NCBI RefSeq assembly: GCF_034113385.1
Contig: NZ_JAXEXL010000014.1
Span: 56,077-120,076 of the forward strand
Direction: 5' to 3'
Origin: Atopobium sp034113385
Lineage (GTDB): Bacteria; Actinomycetota; Coriobacteriia; Coriobacteriales; Atopobiaceae
Length of the DNA: 64,000 bases
Every line of letters starts with the position of its first letter. The first letter of the stretch is position 1. Made by a program: the position numbers and the translations under genes. Below the pieces are notes generated by a model. It searched no databases. It was not told where the DNA came from and saw only the letters and a program-made list of their open reading frames with translations. Positions 37,425-45,972 of the stretch are shown in pieces.

Positions 37425-37895
37425 TTAGTCTGTCTCATTATCTTTGCTGTTCTTCTTATGCTCCTTAAGGGCACGCCTCATAAGCAGCTCAGCAACACAA
37501 ACGAGAAATACAACCAAGGGTATACCGAGCATAACAATTACTGGCAGTAACTGCCAAACAACTTGTAGGACAATCCCGCGTTTATCTGCCCAAGTATAAC
37601 CCCAACTTCCCTGAATAATGACATTAGCAAAAAAGACTGTGTTACAAAACCATGCTGCAAAATTATTGCTGTCTGAAATTAACCACATGTAATGAGAAAA
37701 AAGAAAGATGCCAACAAAATACAGTGGAGCAAACAGCAATACTGCTCGTATTACCTGCCTGCTTACGCGTTCATAGAGCTCTTCTTTTTCTTGATTTGAT
37801 ACAGCTCGCAAAGAAACGCTTTTCTTTTCATGCTGGTGCATGCGATACACCACATAGCGATAGATGAAACTCTTTTTTATCTGTTCAAGCTTCAT
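37425..37895 (-). CDS. Small membrane protein of unknown function
   Basis: 156 residues, not recognised. A basic N-terminal 45 residues (KKSFIYRYVVYRMHQHEKK) precede a first membrane segment (AVLLFAPLYFVGIFLFSHYMWLI), a weak second segment (FAAWFCNTVFFANVII) and a third (VVWQLLPVIVMLGIPLVVFLVCVAELL). The C-terminus is short and charged. AAAGGTTGG precedes the ATG. It is monocistronic, with the convergent hairpin at its end. Confidence 0.75.
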   Translation of the reverse strand: MKLEQIKKSFIYRYVVYRMHQHEKKSVSLRAVSNQEKEELYERVSRQVIRAVLLFAPLYFVGIFLFSHYMWLISDSNNFAAWFCNTVFFANVIIQGSWGYTWADKRGIVLQVVWQLLPVIVMLGIPLVVFLVCVAELLMRRALKEHKKNSKDNETD

Positions 37896-38144
37896 GAGCC
37901 AACCTTTAAATCGTTTGTATTGTGCTTATATATAATTCTGTTACAACAATGCATCACTGGCAACTCCCGTTATATTTTGCTTACTTTCAGATTAAACACA
38001 GTTGTAAGGCGTTACGACGCACCTAGCAAGCACATGGGAGAGCTCATCAAAATACAGTAAAATATAGTGTCGTAACAATACGTGTTCTAGCACGTATTGT
38101 TAGCCGCAGACGTCTTAAGGCCTACTTGTAAAGGTGGCATAGCA

Positions 38145-40802
38145 ATGTTGTTTGGTCTGTTTCCTTCTTTTTTTGAGCTGTTGCTCATAGGATTTATAAT
38201 CTACAGCGCTGTTTCTATCTCTAAGCTGAAAAAAAGAGTACAGCAGCTTGATTCCAAACTGCACAGGTATATACCAGAAGAACAACCGTTGCCTTCATCT
38301 GATGCCAAGGCTGTGGTTATGCCCCCAATTAAACCATCGCAAACGCTTACTGCACCCACGCAAGCACCTGCTGCGCCACCCCGCCCAATGGGTGCACCTC
38401 CCATGCCCACTGGAGCAGCAGCTTACACCTCCAGCCAAGACAGCGCTCTGCCTACAACACCTGCGGCACCTGCAAGGCCAACTGCTCAGATGCCAGTACC
38501 TGTGCCCACGTCTGTATCAGCGTCTACATCGGAGGTGCCCTCTGACTTTGAGCCTTCTCTTAACACGGATTCCTCATCCCTTGAGAAATTGGTAGGCCAG
38601 AATATCTTTGGTTTTGTTGCTGCTGGGCTAGTTTTTATCGGCCTGATACTCCTTGGCATACTTGTTGCTCCCTATTTGGGCGACATCATCCGTTGTGCCC
38701 TTATGTACCTTTTGAGTGCCGCATTTTTGACTGTTGGCTTTATCGTTGCAAAACGCCAACTATCCGCTGATACAATTCCTTTTGAGACAGAATGGATTAC
38801 CCTGCCAACCGTAAGACCCATGCTCTCATCAATTCTGTTGGGAACAGGGGCAGGCGGATTCTTTATTTCATTCCTTATAACACGCCTTTATTTTGGATAC
38901 CTTGATGACCTTGGCGTTCTAGCGCTGCTTTTGCTATGGGCTGCCTCATGCATGTATTTAGTAAAACGTTTTGATTCCATAGTGCTGGCAGTTGTAGCTC
39001 ACGTAGGCATGGTTATCTCGGTATGTTTTGCTTATACCTTTGGTTTTAATGACACCAGCATCTTTATTGTTATGGTGTATCAGCTGCTTGCTTGTCTTAT
39101 TGTTGTAGGCGGAAGCCTCATGAGCATGAGAAAAGCATACAGCGCAGGATTGCTTGTATCACTCTTTCTAACCTTGGTAGCAAGCCATTATCTGTGGCAG
39201 CATTTTACTGCGGATAACCTCTACTCCTCGAGCCTACTCTGGCTTGTTATTCCCGATTATGCTACGGGGTTTTACTCAAAACTTTCTAACATGTACATTA
39301 CTCTGATATTCTTTATCCAATTTGCTACTGCGTCGTTCATTCTTTTCCTGCTCAGAAAAGCGTTGATGCAAGATCAAAGGTCTTCTCAACACACTATGAG
39401 TATGGCAGCTCATGTAGTAGGAGAGTTTTTATGGCTCTATGCACTGTTTATTAATGTGTATAAGGTTCTTCCAAACCTTTTCCTTTATTTGACGCATCCA
39501 AACTTTAGAACATCAGATAATTCTCTTTTCAATCACGTTATACGAGAAACTCTTCACTGGGGAGCAGATGCCACCATTGGTGTATGTATTCTTATACTGA
39601 TACTTCATGCAGGAATTATTGTCTATTCCGTTAGAAAACAGCGTTTTGATGCAGCTTTAGGCAAAATATCGGTTATCGCCGCATCATATGTTGCAGCAAT
39701 TTTCTTGCTCATAAACGCTCCCCACTTTATCTGGGTACCCTACGTTCCTCAAATTTCTGGCTTGCTATTTGTAACTCTTGCACTGTATGCCCTTTCGCAT
39801 GTGCAACATGATAAGGCCTACGCCGTTGCTGGCCACATAATTTTAGGTATTGAGGCACTCTATTTGCTGTGCTGGGGCTACCTGCAGCCTATTTCATCAT
39901 ATGGCGTAGCTGGGGCTCTTGCTCTTTTGGTGGCCACAAGTGCTCCGCTTATATGGTGGAGCCGTTATGGCTACGGTGTTAATGCTGAAGCACAACGAGT
40001 CCCCGTGTTGCTGAGCATACTAGTGTTCTTTGAACTGTCTATGGCAGTCATTCCTTTTGCTGCGGATCTTCCCGCTGAACACGTGGCACTTTTTAGATTA
40101 GCCCAACTCATGGGGCTATTTGTGTTCTTCCCAGGTCTTCCTCGCACAGCATGTACGGGCATGTCTTTCTTGCAGGCGCAAGAGAAGTCCATTTGTTCCC
40201 GTGGTTGGATTGTGGCAGCACAAGTTAATGAGGTTGTACTTCTCTTGAACTTTATAAACCACATCTCGGGAACTACTGATGTGCCTATCCCTGCAAGAAA
40301 TGTATTTGTCACTACCCTATGCCTTGTATATGCTGCGCTGATACTTGCTCTCATTGTGGCTCGCGTATGGGAATATGCACAGCATCCCACCTATGCCTCC
40401 GCACCGGTCCAGGTTGTATGGGCAATTTTATTTACACTTTTGTGCCCAGCAATTTTAAACCGCTTGGGCATTCTGGGGGAACTTGGTTATGCGGCAAGTT
40501 TGGTTTATATGACCTGCGCGTTTATTTGCATAGTCATAGGCTTTAAATTGAACTTCCGACCAATGCGCCTTTATGGCTTGATTGTAATGATGCTTTGCGT
40601 ACTCAAGATGGTGCTTTTTGACTTTGGCGATGGCTCTACCATCTCACGCGTTGTTGCATTTATCATTGGTGGTATTTTATGCTTTGCGATAAGTTTCTTG
40701 TACAACTATGCCGCAAAGAAGCTTGCTCCTATCCCTCAGATTAAGAATACCCCCACAGCCGAGAATACCGATGTCGATAAAAACGTCAACGTCGAGTCAT
40801 AA
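38145..40802 (+). CDS. DUF2339 multi-spanning membrane protein
   Basis: 885 residues from the ATG at 38145 (AAAGGTGG upstream); the frame from 38097 lacks a site. An N-terminal membrane segment is followed by a charged helix (SKLKKRVQQLDSKL), a Pro/Ala-rich linker (about 50-145), then about twenty hydrophobic segments to the C-terminus. EKLVGQNIFGFVAAGLVFIGLILLG is spread over the start of that region and matches the DUF2339 pattern. The family is widespread, and its function is unknown. The last codons overlap the convergent small gene by 17 bp. Confidence 0.85.
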   Translation: MLFGLFPSFFELLLIGFIIYSAVSISKLKKRVQQLDSKLHRYIPEEQPLPSSDAKAVVMPPIKPSQTLTAPTQAPAAPPRPMGAPPMPTGAAAYTSSQDSALPTTPAAPARPTAQMPVPVPTSVSASTSEVPSDFEPSLNTDSSSLEKLVGQNIFGFVAAGLVFIGLILLGILVAPYLGDIIRCALMYLLSAAFLTVGFIVAKRQLSADTIPFETEWITLPTVRPMLSSILLGTGAGGFFISFLITRLYFGYLDDLGVLALLLLWAASCMYLVKRFDSIVLAVVAHVGMVISVCFAYTFGFNDTSIFIVMVYQLLACLIVVGGSLMSMRKAYSAGLLVSLFLTLVASHYLWQHFTADNLYSSSLLWLVIPDYATGFYSKLSNMYITLIFFIQFATASFILFLLRKALMQDQRSSQHTMSMAAHVVGEFLWLYALFINVYKVLPNLFLYLTHPNFRTSDNSLFNHVIRETLHWGADATIGVCILILILHAGIIVYSVRKQRFDAALGKISVIAASYVAAIFLLINAPHFIWVPYVPQISGLLFVTLALYALSHVQHDKAYAVAGHIILGIEALYLLCWGYLQPISSYGVAGALALLVATSAPLIWWSRYGYGVNAEAQRVPVLLSILVFFELSMAVIPFAADLPAEHVALFRLAQLMGLFVFFPGLPRTACTGMSFLQAQEKSICSRGWIVAAQVNEVVLLLNFINHISGTTDVPIPARNVFVTTLCLVYAALILALIVARVWEYAQHPTYASAPVQVVWAILFTLLCPAILNRLGILGELGYAASLVYMTCAFICIVIGFKLNFRPMRLYGLIVMMLCVLKMVLFDFGDGSTISRVVAFIIGGILCFAISFLYNYAAKKLAPIPQIKNTPTAENTDVDKNVNVES

Positions 40803-41040
40803 AGTTGTATATAAGAGTAAGCAAGCCAAAAAATATGCACGCAAATCCAATGGGTATTAAAAAGAAGTTCTCGTGCAAGATTCCATGTGCATCAATATAC
40901 TCAACGGACATGCCTTTAATGACTAAAAGCAGCATGCCTATGCATACCAAACCAACACCTATTATGAAGATGGGCGTGGTACGTGTTGCGTTTCTTGCTT
41001 TCTTATTGGTTTGAATTGGCTGCTTTGTTGTGGGGTTCAT
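40786..41040 (-). CDS. Small two-helix membrane protein
   Basis: 84 residues, not recognised. A polar, basic N-terminus of 23 residues is followed by two membrane helices (TPIFIIGVGLVCIGMLLLVI and FFLIPIGFACIFFGLLTLIY) with a short loop SVEYIDAHGILHEN between them. GAGGATG precedes the ATG. It converges on and overlaps the DUF2339 gene by 17 bp, which is unusual but the reading frame and ribosome site are both good. Confidence 0.7.
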   Translation of the reverse strand: MNPTTKQPIQTNKKARNATRTTPIFIIGVGLVCIGMLLLVIKGMSVEYIDAHGILHENFFLIPIGFACIFFGLLTLIYNFMTRR

Positions 41041-41120
41041 AGAGACATCCTCGTTACACTAGGACTAGTTAGGTTCGGCGGCACGCTTACAAATACCGCA
41101 TGCGTGAAACAAGCTTAACA

Positions 41121-41164
41121 AAAAGCGAACCAACGGGCGCCGTTGAACACAGCGTCGTTGGTTC
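41121..41164 (-). terminator. Probable terminator of the SDR/KdgT operon
   Basis: GAACCAACG at 41127-41135 pairs with CGTTGGTTC at 41156-41164 around a 20-nt loop. On the minus strand GCTTTTTG follows the stem. It lies about 60 bp after the transporter stop. Confidence 0.65.
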
Positions 41165-41224
41165 ACTTATGTGCTACCTATCATGTGATGCACAGGTCAT
41201 ACATCGCATTTGTGCCCTGAGTAG

Positions 41225-42211
41225 TTACACAGTTGTAGGCATAGCCTCTTGTTTCTTGGCAACATGCTCGGCAACATACCCGGTAATGAGCGGCGTAAGA
41301 ATTGCCGTCACAATAACACAGGCAGCAACCTGTGCATTTGCGGTTGCAAGAACTGCACCACCATATACAGCAGGGCTCACTTCAGCCATAGCAGCAGGTG
41401 TAAGAGCATTTGCCCCAGCACAGCTGGAAATACCAACACCTGCAACACCTGTACCGCCTGTTGCTCGATCAACAAAGAAGTTAATAAGACCGCCAAGGCA
41501 CGAGCAAATAACACCCAGCAAAATACCAGATGGACCAGCAGCGATAAGGGCATCAAACTTCATGCCGCAGCCCATTGCAAAGAAGGTCATAACAATGATT
41601 GCAGGAAGCGCTGTGGTAAGCATTTTTTTCATGCTTGGGAAGAAGTTGCCCAGCACAATACCAATAATAATTGGTAAAACAGCCCCCAGTAATGACCAGC
41701 CCAAAGGAGCCTGACCAGCTGCACCAAGGGTAATCATGGTTACTGGAGGACCAACTACCAGCGTAGTAATGGCAACAGCACCCTGCTCATACTCATTGCC
41801 GTAATCTGCCATAAGACCGGAGTACATGGCATTATTTGCGCCAGAACACGCTGCAAGAATAACCATTGCAGACAGGCCAAAGAAGTTGTCATGAAGCAAA
41901 AACAGTACGGCAAGGCCTAATGCAACGCAGAAAATTACCTTGGAGATAATAATGATGGCACCACGAAGAGCTGCCTTAGGAGCACTTTTAAATGAAATAG
42001 TTGCACCCACGCAAAGCATAAAAGCACCCACAAGCGCGGCGGTACCCTTATTGGTCATAGCCAAGGTAAAACTACCCAGTGTAGGGAATACATCTGGGAA
42101 AAATGTATTCATCGTAACGCCAAGCAGTAAGGGTACGAGGATATTTGCGCCTGGAATGTGACCCAGAGCTTTAAAGGGATGCTGGATGGAAAGTGGTTCT
42201 TTTTCTGCCAT
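41225..42211 (-). CDS. kdgT: 2-keto-3-deoxygluconate permease family transporter (KdgT-like)
   Basis: 328 residues, about ten membrane segments. MAEKEPLSIQHPFKALGHIPG, GGTGVAGVGISSCAGANA and GVTMNTFFPDVF-like segments match the KdgT family of proton symporters for 2-keto-3-deoxygluconate, a product of pectin and uronate breakdown. GGTGGAG precedes the ATG. It is 10 bp downstream of an SDR dehydrogenase in the same direction, so import and redox processing of a ketosugar acid are probably coupled. The exact substrate is inferred from family. Confidence 0.88.
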   Translation of the reverse strand: MAEKEPLSIQHPFKALGHIPGANILVPLLLGVTMNTFFPDVFPTLGSFTLAMTNKGTAALVGAFMLCVGATISFKSAPKAALRGAIIIISKVIFCVALGLAVLFLLHDNFFGLSAMVILAACSGANNAMYSGLMADYGNEYEQGAVAITTLVVGPPVTMITLGAAGQAPLGWSLLGAVLPIIIGIVLGNFFPSMKKMLTTALPAIIVMTFFAMGCGMKFDALIAAGPSGILLGVICSCLGGLINFFVDRATGGTGVAGVGISSCAGANALTPAAMAEVSPAVYGGAVLATANAQVAACVIVTAILTPLITGYVAEHVAKKQEAMPTTV

Positions 42212-42221
42212 GAAGCTCCAC

Positions 42222-42977
42222 CTAGTCCATTACAATGCCGCCGTCGCAATCGCCAATTTCACCATTGACGAAGCTTGCAGCGTCGGATGCAAAGAACAAA
42301 ATCATCTGAGCAGGCTCAGATGGCTGAGCAGGACGACCCAAAGGAATGATGCTAATAACCTTGTTGTACTTCTCGGGATCATTAGAGAGTGCGGTGGTCA
42401 TACCCGTAATGGTAAAAGAGGGGCATACGGCATTACAAGAAATACCATACTTGCCGCCCTCCTTGGCAATGGCCTTGGTAAAGCCGTTAACGCCAGCCTT
42501 GGAAGCAGCATACGCAACCGTACCAAGCAGGCCGCCACCAATTTTACCTGCAACAGAGGAAACGTTTACAATACGTGCGCCACCACGGTCAATGAAGTGC
42601 TGCCACAAAGCGTGGGTGAGGTTGTAAGTACCCGTAAGATTGGTGTTGATGGTCTTTGCCCACTCCTCGTCATCTACCTCTGCAAAAGGAACGGTGCTTA
42701 CACGACCGGCGCAGTTGATAAGGACGTTAACGTCGCCGCACTCCTCTAGGATGCGCGCAACGGTCTTCTTTACGGCATCAGCATCAGAAATGTCCATAAA
42801 GTAGAAGTAGTTGCCCTCGCCAAGATCATTGACAAATTTCTGACCCACTTCCTCTTTGTCAAACGAGCACACTACAACATGCCCGCCGCCAGCAACAACG
42901 CCCTTGGAAATCTCTGCACCAATGCCAGAATTACCACCGGTGACAAGTACCAGTTTGTCTGTAAAATCGAATGCCAT
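42222..42977 (-). CDS. SDR-family oxidoreductase, sugar-acid dehydrogenase-like
   Basis: 251 residues from the ATG at 42977 (GGAGGAG upstream); the frame to 43010 lacks a site. Rossmann motif TGGNSGIG near residue 12, NCAGR, catalytic Ser in NVSSVAG, and YAASKAG with the Tyr and Lys. Members of this classical SDR group act on sugar acids (gluconate 5-dehydrogenase, KduD-type) or on 3-ketoacyl groups. The neighbouring KdgT transporter favours a ketosugar-acid substrate. It is the first gene of the pair. Confidence 0.9.
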   Translation of the reverse strand: MAFDFTDKLVLVTGGNSGIGAEISKGVVAGGGHVVVCSFDKEEVGQKFVNDLGEGNYFYFMDISDADAVKKTVARILEECGDVNVLINCAGRVSTVPFAEVDDEEWAKTINTNLTGTYNLTHALWQHFIDRGGARIVNVSSVAGKIGGGLLGTVAYAASKAGVNGFTKAIAKEGGKYGISCNAVCPSFTITGMTTALSNDPEKYNKVISIIPLGRPAQPSEPAQMILFFASDAASFVNGEIGDCDGGIVMD

Positions 42978-43159
42978 GCTCTTCTCCTCCAAAATATCGA
43001 GAGCTAACAAAAATAAACGGTTGTATGATAGCGCTCACATAAAATAATCGTGTTTTTAATTGTATTTTTCACGTTATTTATGCATTTATATAAGAAAATA
43101 GTTAGATTTATAAAAATAAGCTGTTTGATGACTCGGATTAACGGCTGTGATAGCTTGTG

Positions 43160-43828
43160 CTAGCGGCCACTTGAGTTGGCTGCTGCGTTAGTTTGGACAT
43201 CTGACAAGATCTTCTCGCCAGCTTTGCCTTTAAGAGAGTCATCGCCATTGGCAACAGCAGTTGTAACATCAGCCACGATGCGCTGCAGCTGCTCCTTGGT
43301 TACGTTATTTGCCTCAATTTTAGGAAGTTCACCTAGATTGATGGTGGTATACGCTTTAGTATCCTGAGGATTCTGGGTGCGTTTGAGCATTATTTTAGCC
43401 GTTAAAAGGGCTGTATCATACAAAGAACCATCTGCATTAATGGGAGAAATAACGCTAATGTCATAGCTACCATCTACAAGCAGTACTGCGGCTTTACCAG
43501 AAGCAACCTCTTCATACGTGGCGGCATGGTAAACATCACTGCCCTTGGCATTTCCATCTGTGCCCTTGAGGTGCAAGATAACAGGGGTAGACTTCTCATT
43601 CCAATTTTGAGCTGTAACTTTGATGGGTATGCTTATGGCTTGAGGGTTTTTCTCGTCAGTTTGAAGGACGGCAGGAGCTGTGGCAGTAGCTGTGCGAGAC
43701 TGCTTTTGAGGCTTGTTGGCAATATAGAGCCCAACAATAATGCCAAAGATAATGAGCAAAGCAAGGCTTATGGGAGCAGTCTTTTTATATGCGCTCACCG
43801 ATACGGGCCTTTCTGTACAACGAGACAT
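43160..43828 (-). CDS. Membrane-anchored extracytoplasmic protein of unknown function
   Basis: 222 residues from the ATG at 43828 (AAGGGAC upstream); an in-frame TTG at 43846 is not supported. Residues 1-40 have a polar cytoplasmic start and one membrane helix (APISLALLIIFGIIVGLYIA). The outer part is a predicted beta-rich domain (IPIKVTAQNWN, VILHLKGTDG, LLVDGSYDISVISPI), as in surface proteins that carry an Ig-like or Cna-B-like fold, followed by a helical tail. No sortase signal. It lies 14 bp after a small membrane protein gene, probably one operon. Confidence 0.75.
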   Translation of the reverse strand: MSRCTERPVSVSAYKKTAPISLALLIIFGIIVGLYIANKPQKQSRTATATAPAVLQTDEKNPQAISIPIKVTAQNWNEKSTPVILHLKGTDGNAKGSDVYHAATYEEVASGKAAVLLVDGSYDISVISPINADGSLYDTALLTAKIMLKRTQNPQDTKAYTTINLGELPKIEANNVTKEQLQRIVADVTTAVANGDDSLKGKAGEKILSDVQTNAAANSSGR

Positions 43829-43842
43829 GCTAGAGTCCCTTC

Positions 43843-44025
43843 TCAATCAAATAGTGAGAGAAAAAAGTCGATGACGCAGCTAATTAAAACAACCTTTATA
43901 AGGAACCAGCCGACGGGCGCGAGAATAAGACCAGCAAATGCTCCCGCTACAACGCCAAGCTGAGGGTTAACAAAGCCTTGCCAGGCTCCCAAAATAAGGC
44001 CAACGACTGCCAAAAACTTATACAT
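43843..44025 (-). CDS. Small membrane protein, 60 residues
   Basis: Two hydrophobic, Gly-rich segments (FLAVVGLILGAWQGFV and LGVVAGAFAGLILAPVGWFLI) with a third hydrophobic C-terminal stretch. GAGGTGCTG precedes the ATG. Not recognised beyond being a compact integral membrane protein. First of two genes with the anchored protein downstream. Confidence 0.72.
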   Translation of the reverse strand: MYKFLAVVGLILGAWQGFVNPQLGVVAGAFAGLILAPVGWFLIKVVLISCVIDFFLSLFD

Positions 44026-44395
44026 ATCAGCACCTCGTATCTACAAAACCGTTAAGGTGTATTTATACTTTAAGGTCATCTTTGTATAGATACCATACCC
44101 AAGTACTTGGATATCAATGCTCAAGCGAAAATCAACTAGCTAAAAATATTTTTTAGCATTGTATCAAGGTTTATTCAAGCGCTTGTACGAGAAGCTTGGC
44201 CAAACTAGTTTGAATACACTTGCCATGTAAGATGTGAGCCCTGTGTCAGGCGCTCTTTTGCTATATTCCTTTTGCCGCATAAAATTAGCCATTTGTCTTA
44301 GTTTATGACGTTGTTTTAAAAAGTTGATTATATAATTGCGCTATAAAGTAAGAAAAGACTTACTTCATGTAAGTCATAAGGATAGGTGTTTACTT
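44026..44395. other. Intergenic region with short inverted repeats
   Basis: 370 bp without a credible gene. GCTAAAAA-TA-TTTTTTAGC occurs near 44140-44158, an AT-rich hairpin. A SCTTAC-type inverted repeat (44357-44375) lies just before the next gene. Otherwise I see only AT-rich promoter-like sequence. Confidence 0.45.
44357..44375 (+). promoter_or_regulatory. Inverted repeat before small membrane protein gene
   Basis: GACTTAC-5 nt-GTAAGTC, with a further copy of AGTAAG a few bases upstream. It ends 20 bp before the ATG, so it could be an operator or an mRNA hairpin acting on the ribosome site. Confidence 0.4.
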
Positions 44396-44665
44396 ATGAA
44401 TTCCTCTACTAACAAAGTTGCCACTCTAGCTCTGGATATTCTTTTTGCTGCTTGCATTATTGGATACGCAGCCTCGGCGTTTTATTTTAACGTCAATGTG
44501 CCCATATTCCAAATTTTGGCAGGAACGCTGGCAGTCATTGTTAATGTAGTGCAGTTTAAAAAGGAAAGAAAAACACTCACAAAAGCCGAAATTATCGCTG
44601 AAATTATAGGGATGGTTTTTATTGCCCTCTTCACCTTAGATGGATTGGTACACCTTTTTAGCTAA
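44396..44665 (+). CDS. Small membrane protein, 89 residues
   Basis: Start chosen at the ATG 44396 (AGGTG upstream). Three hydrophobic segments (ALDILFAACIIGYAASAFYF, VPIFQILAGTLAVIVNVVQF, AEIIGMVFIALFTLDGLVHLF), with a basic loop FKKERKTLTKAE before the third. Not recognised. Alone, on the plus strand, with an inverted repeat before it. Confidence 0.68.
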   Translation: MNSSTNKVATLALDILFAACIIGYAASAFYFNVNVPIFQILAGTLAVIVNVVQFKKERKTLTKAEIIAEIIGMVFIALFTLDGLVHLFS

Positions 44666-45188
44666 CAGGTGGTACGTTTGGCAATGTATATTGAGCTGGG
44701 AGTGTCTTTTAGACAAGAGGTGCGAGGGCAATACAGTCGCTATGCCCAATCCCGGGAACTTATGTCTCTGACATACAACATCTGATTTTGTGTTATATTG
44801 CTCTTACAGAGAGCTGCCTTTTATCACAGTATTGGGATTAGAGCCGGCTCTCTTTTCTTAGCTAAGAAGCGTGGAGAGTAATACATTTTAGTTATCAAAT
44901 GCTTTTGACATATGATTAATGTAACGTTATAAAGGATTTTAAACAGACGAGCCTATAATCCAACTATTGGAACTGGGGTTTGTTTGTTTTTGATTTGCAC
45001 ATAGTTAATAACTTCTTTATAACCAGTGAAATTCGTGCACTATTCATCAAGATAAGACATGCAGTCATGCAACTACAGTACTGAATCCACAGTTACATTA
45101 AGCTCGTATACTGGCTAATTAACACGTCACTATGACCGTGATACTTACAAAAGAGTTATGTAATAAGACGGTTTCAGGAGATGCAACA
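44666..45188. other. Intergenic region with a possible small RNA
   Basis: 523 bp without a credible gene. The main signal is a promoter-like extended -10 followed by a stem-loop and T-run (44791-44860). The rest is AT-rich with no long repeats or open frames. Confidence 0.45.
44806..44858 (+). ncRNA. Candidate small RNA or stand-alone terminator
   Basis: TGTTATATT at 44791-44799 is an extended -10 element. Just downstream AGAGAGC (44808-44814) pairs with GCTCTCT (44847-44853) around 32 nt, then TTTCTT. The arrangement fits a transcript of about 50 nt; it could instead be only the terminator of the gene at 44396. Confidence 0.3.
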
Positions 45189-45344
45189 ATGTCGACTTTG
45201 CTTATACTGCTTTGCATAACTATTTACCTTTTTTGGCCGTTAATCCTTCTAACTATTTTAGCTCTGATTATTCATCATTTTATTGCTAAACATGAAGAGA
45301 AGAAGCTGCAAAAGCAACTAGAAGAATTAGCAAAATTACAATAG
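45189..45344 (+). CDS. Small membrane protein, 51 residues
   Basis: Start chosen at the ATG 45189 with AGGAG eight bases upstream. One long hydrophobic region (LLILLCITIYLFWPLILLTILALIIHHFI is split by Pro into two helices) and a charged amphipathic tail HEEKKLQKQLEELAKLQ. Not recognised. The size, single hairpin and charged tail resemble small stress or toxin-like membrane peptides, but no antitoxin partner is visible. Confidence 0.6.
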   Translation: MSTLLILLCITIYLFWPLILLTILALIIHHFIAKHEEKKLQKQLEELAKLQ

Positions 45345-45957
45345 AGCTTCTAATTATAGCTACGCCAAATTGACAGTCTATTTATAAGACAGCAGTATAT
45401 AAATGGCTTACAAAGTAGAAGTGATAACGTAACATCAATTAATATAAGAGTTAATGAGACAACAAAAAGAAGTTGCTTGAAATTATTGAGAATTTCAGGT
45501 TTGACCTTTCGTCAGTAACGAGAACTTTTTATCGCCAAATTGTCCAAGAAAACCGTTACCGCTCCATCTCTTCTATGGTAATCCCAATGAGGAAAGCTTA
45601 CAAAGCATCCGGAATGTTGTGTCTACATTGGCAAACAGTAACATGAACTTTAAGAAAGCTTAGGCACAGACATACCATGCATACCCTTAAGGGTAACTAG
45701 CCTGGTAGTTGTGAGTGTCATATTGTCAATATTGAGGACTGGCTGTTAGCATAACGTTCAAATAAAGCCAGTATCGTCTTTCAGCGTACTGAATCACGTG
45801 ATGAGCTATTCCGATAATTTCTTATAATTATACCTACCTAAACGGCTGTCATGTGAGCATTGATTTTATTTTGTCTCCCATTTTTGTCCCACAATAAAAT
45901 TTGTGAGACAAAAATTGTAATTGTGTCCCACAATATACTTTGTAGGACACAAATGGA
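45345..45957. other. Gene-poor region before fic, with a decayed frame and hairpins
   Basis: 613 bp. A plus-strand frame from 45458 to 45646 is open for about 62 codons with plausible amino-acid composition (KKKLLEIIENFRFDLSSVTR begins it) but has no start with a ribosome site; it may be a gene remnant. The right end holds two homologous hairpins described separately. The edge of the accessory island probably lies here. Confidence 0.4.
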
Positions 45958-45972
45958 CTACAAAGTATATTG
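45882..45972. repeat. Two homologous hairpins and an overlapping inverted repeat at the 3' end of fic
   Basis: Unit 1 (45882-45913) and unit 2 (45921-45952) each have 13-bp arms, a 6-nt loop and one mismatch at the same place; both contain GTCCCACAA and TTGTRRGAC. Overlapping unit 2, CAATATACTTTGTAG (45931-45945) pairs perfectly with 45958-45972, which encodes the last four codons and stop of fic. On the minus strand ATTTTTG follows. It may terminate fic or bind a regulator. Confidence 0.6.
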
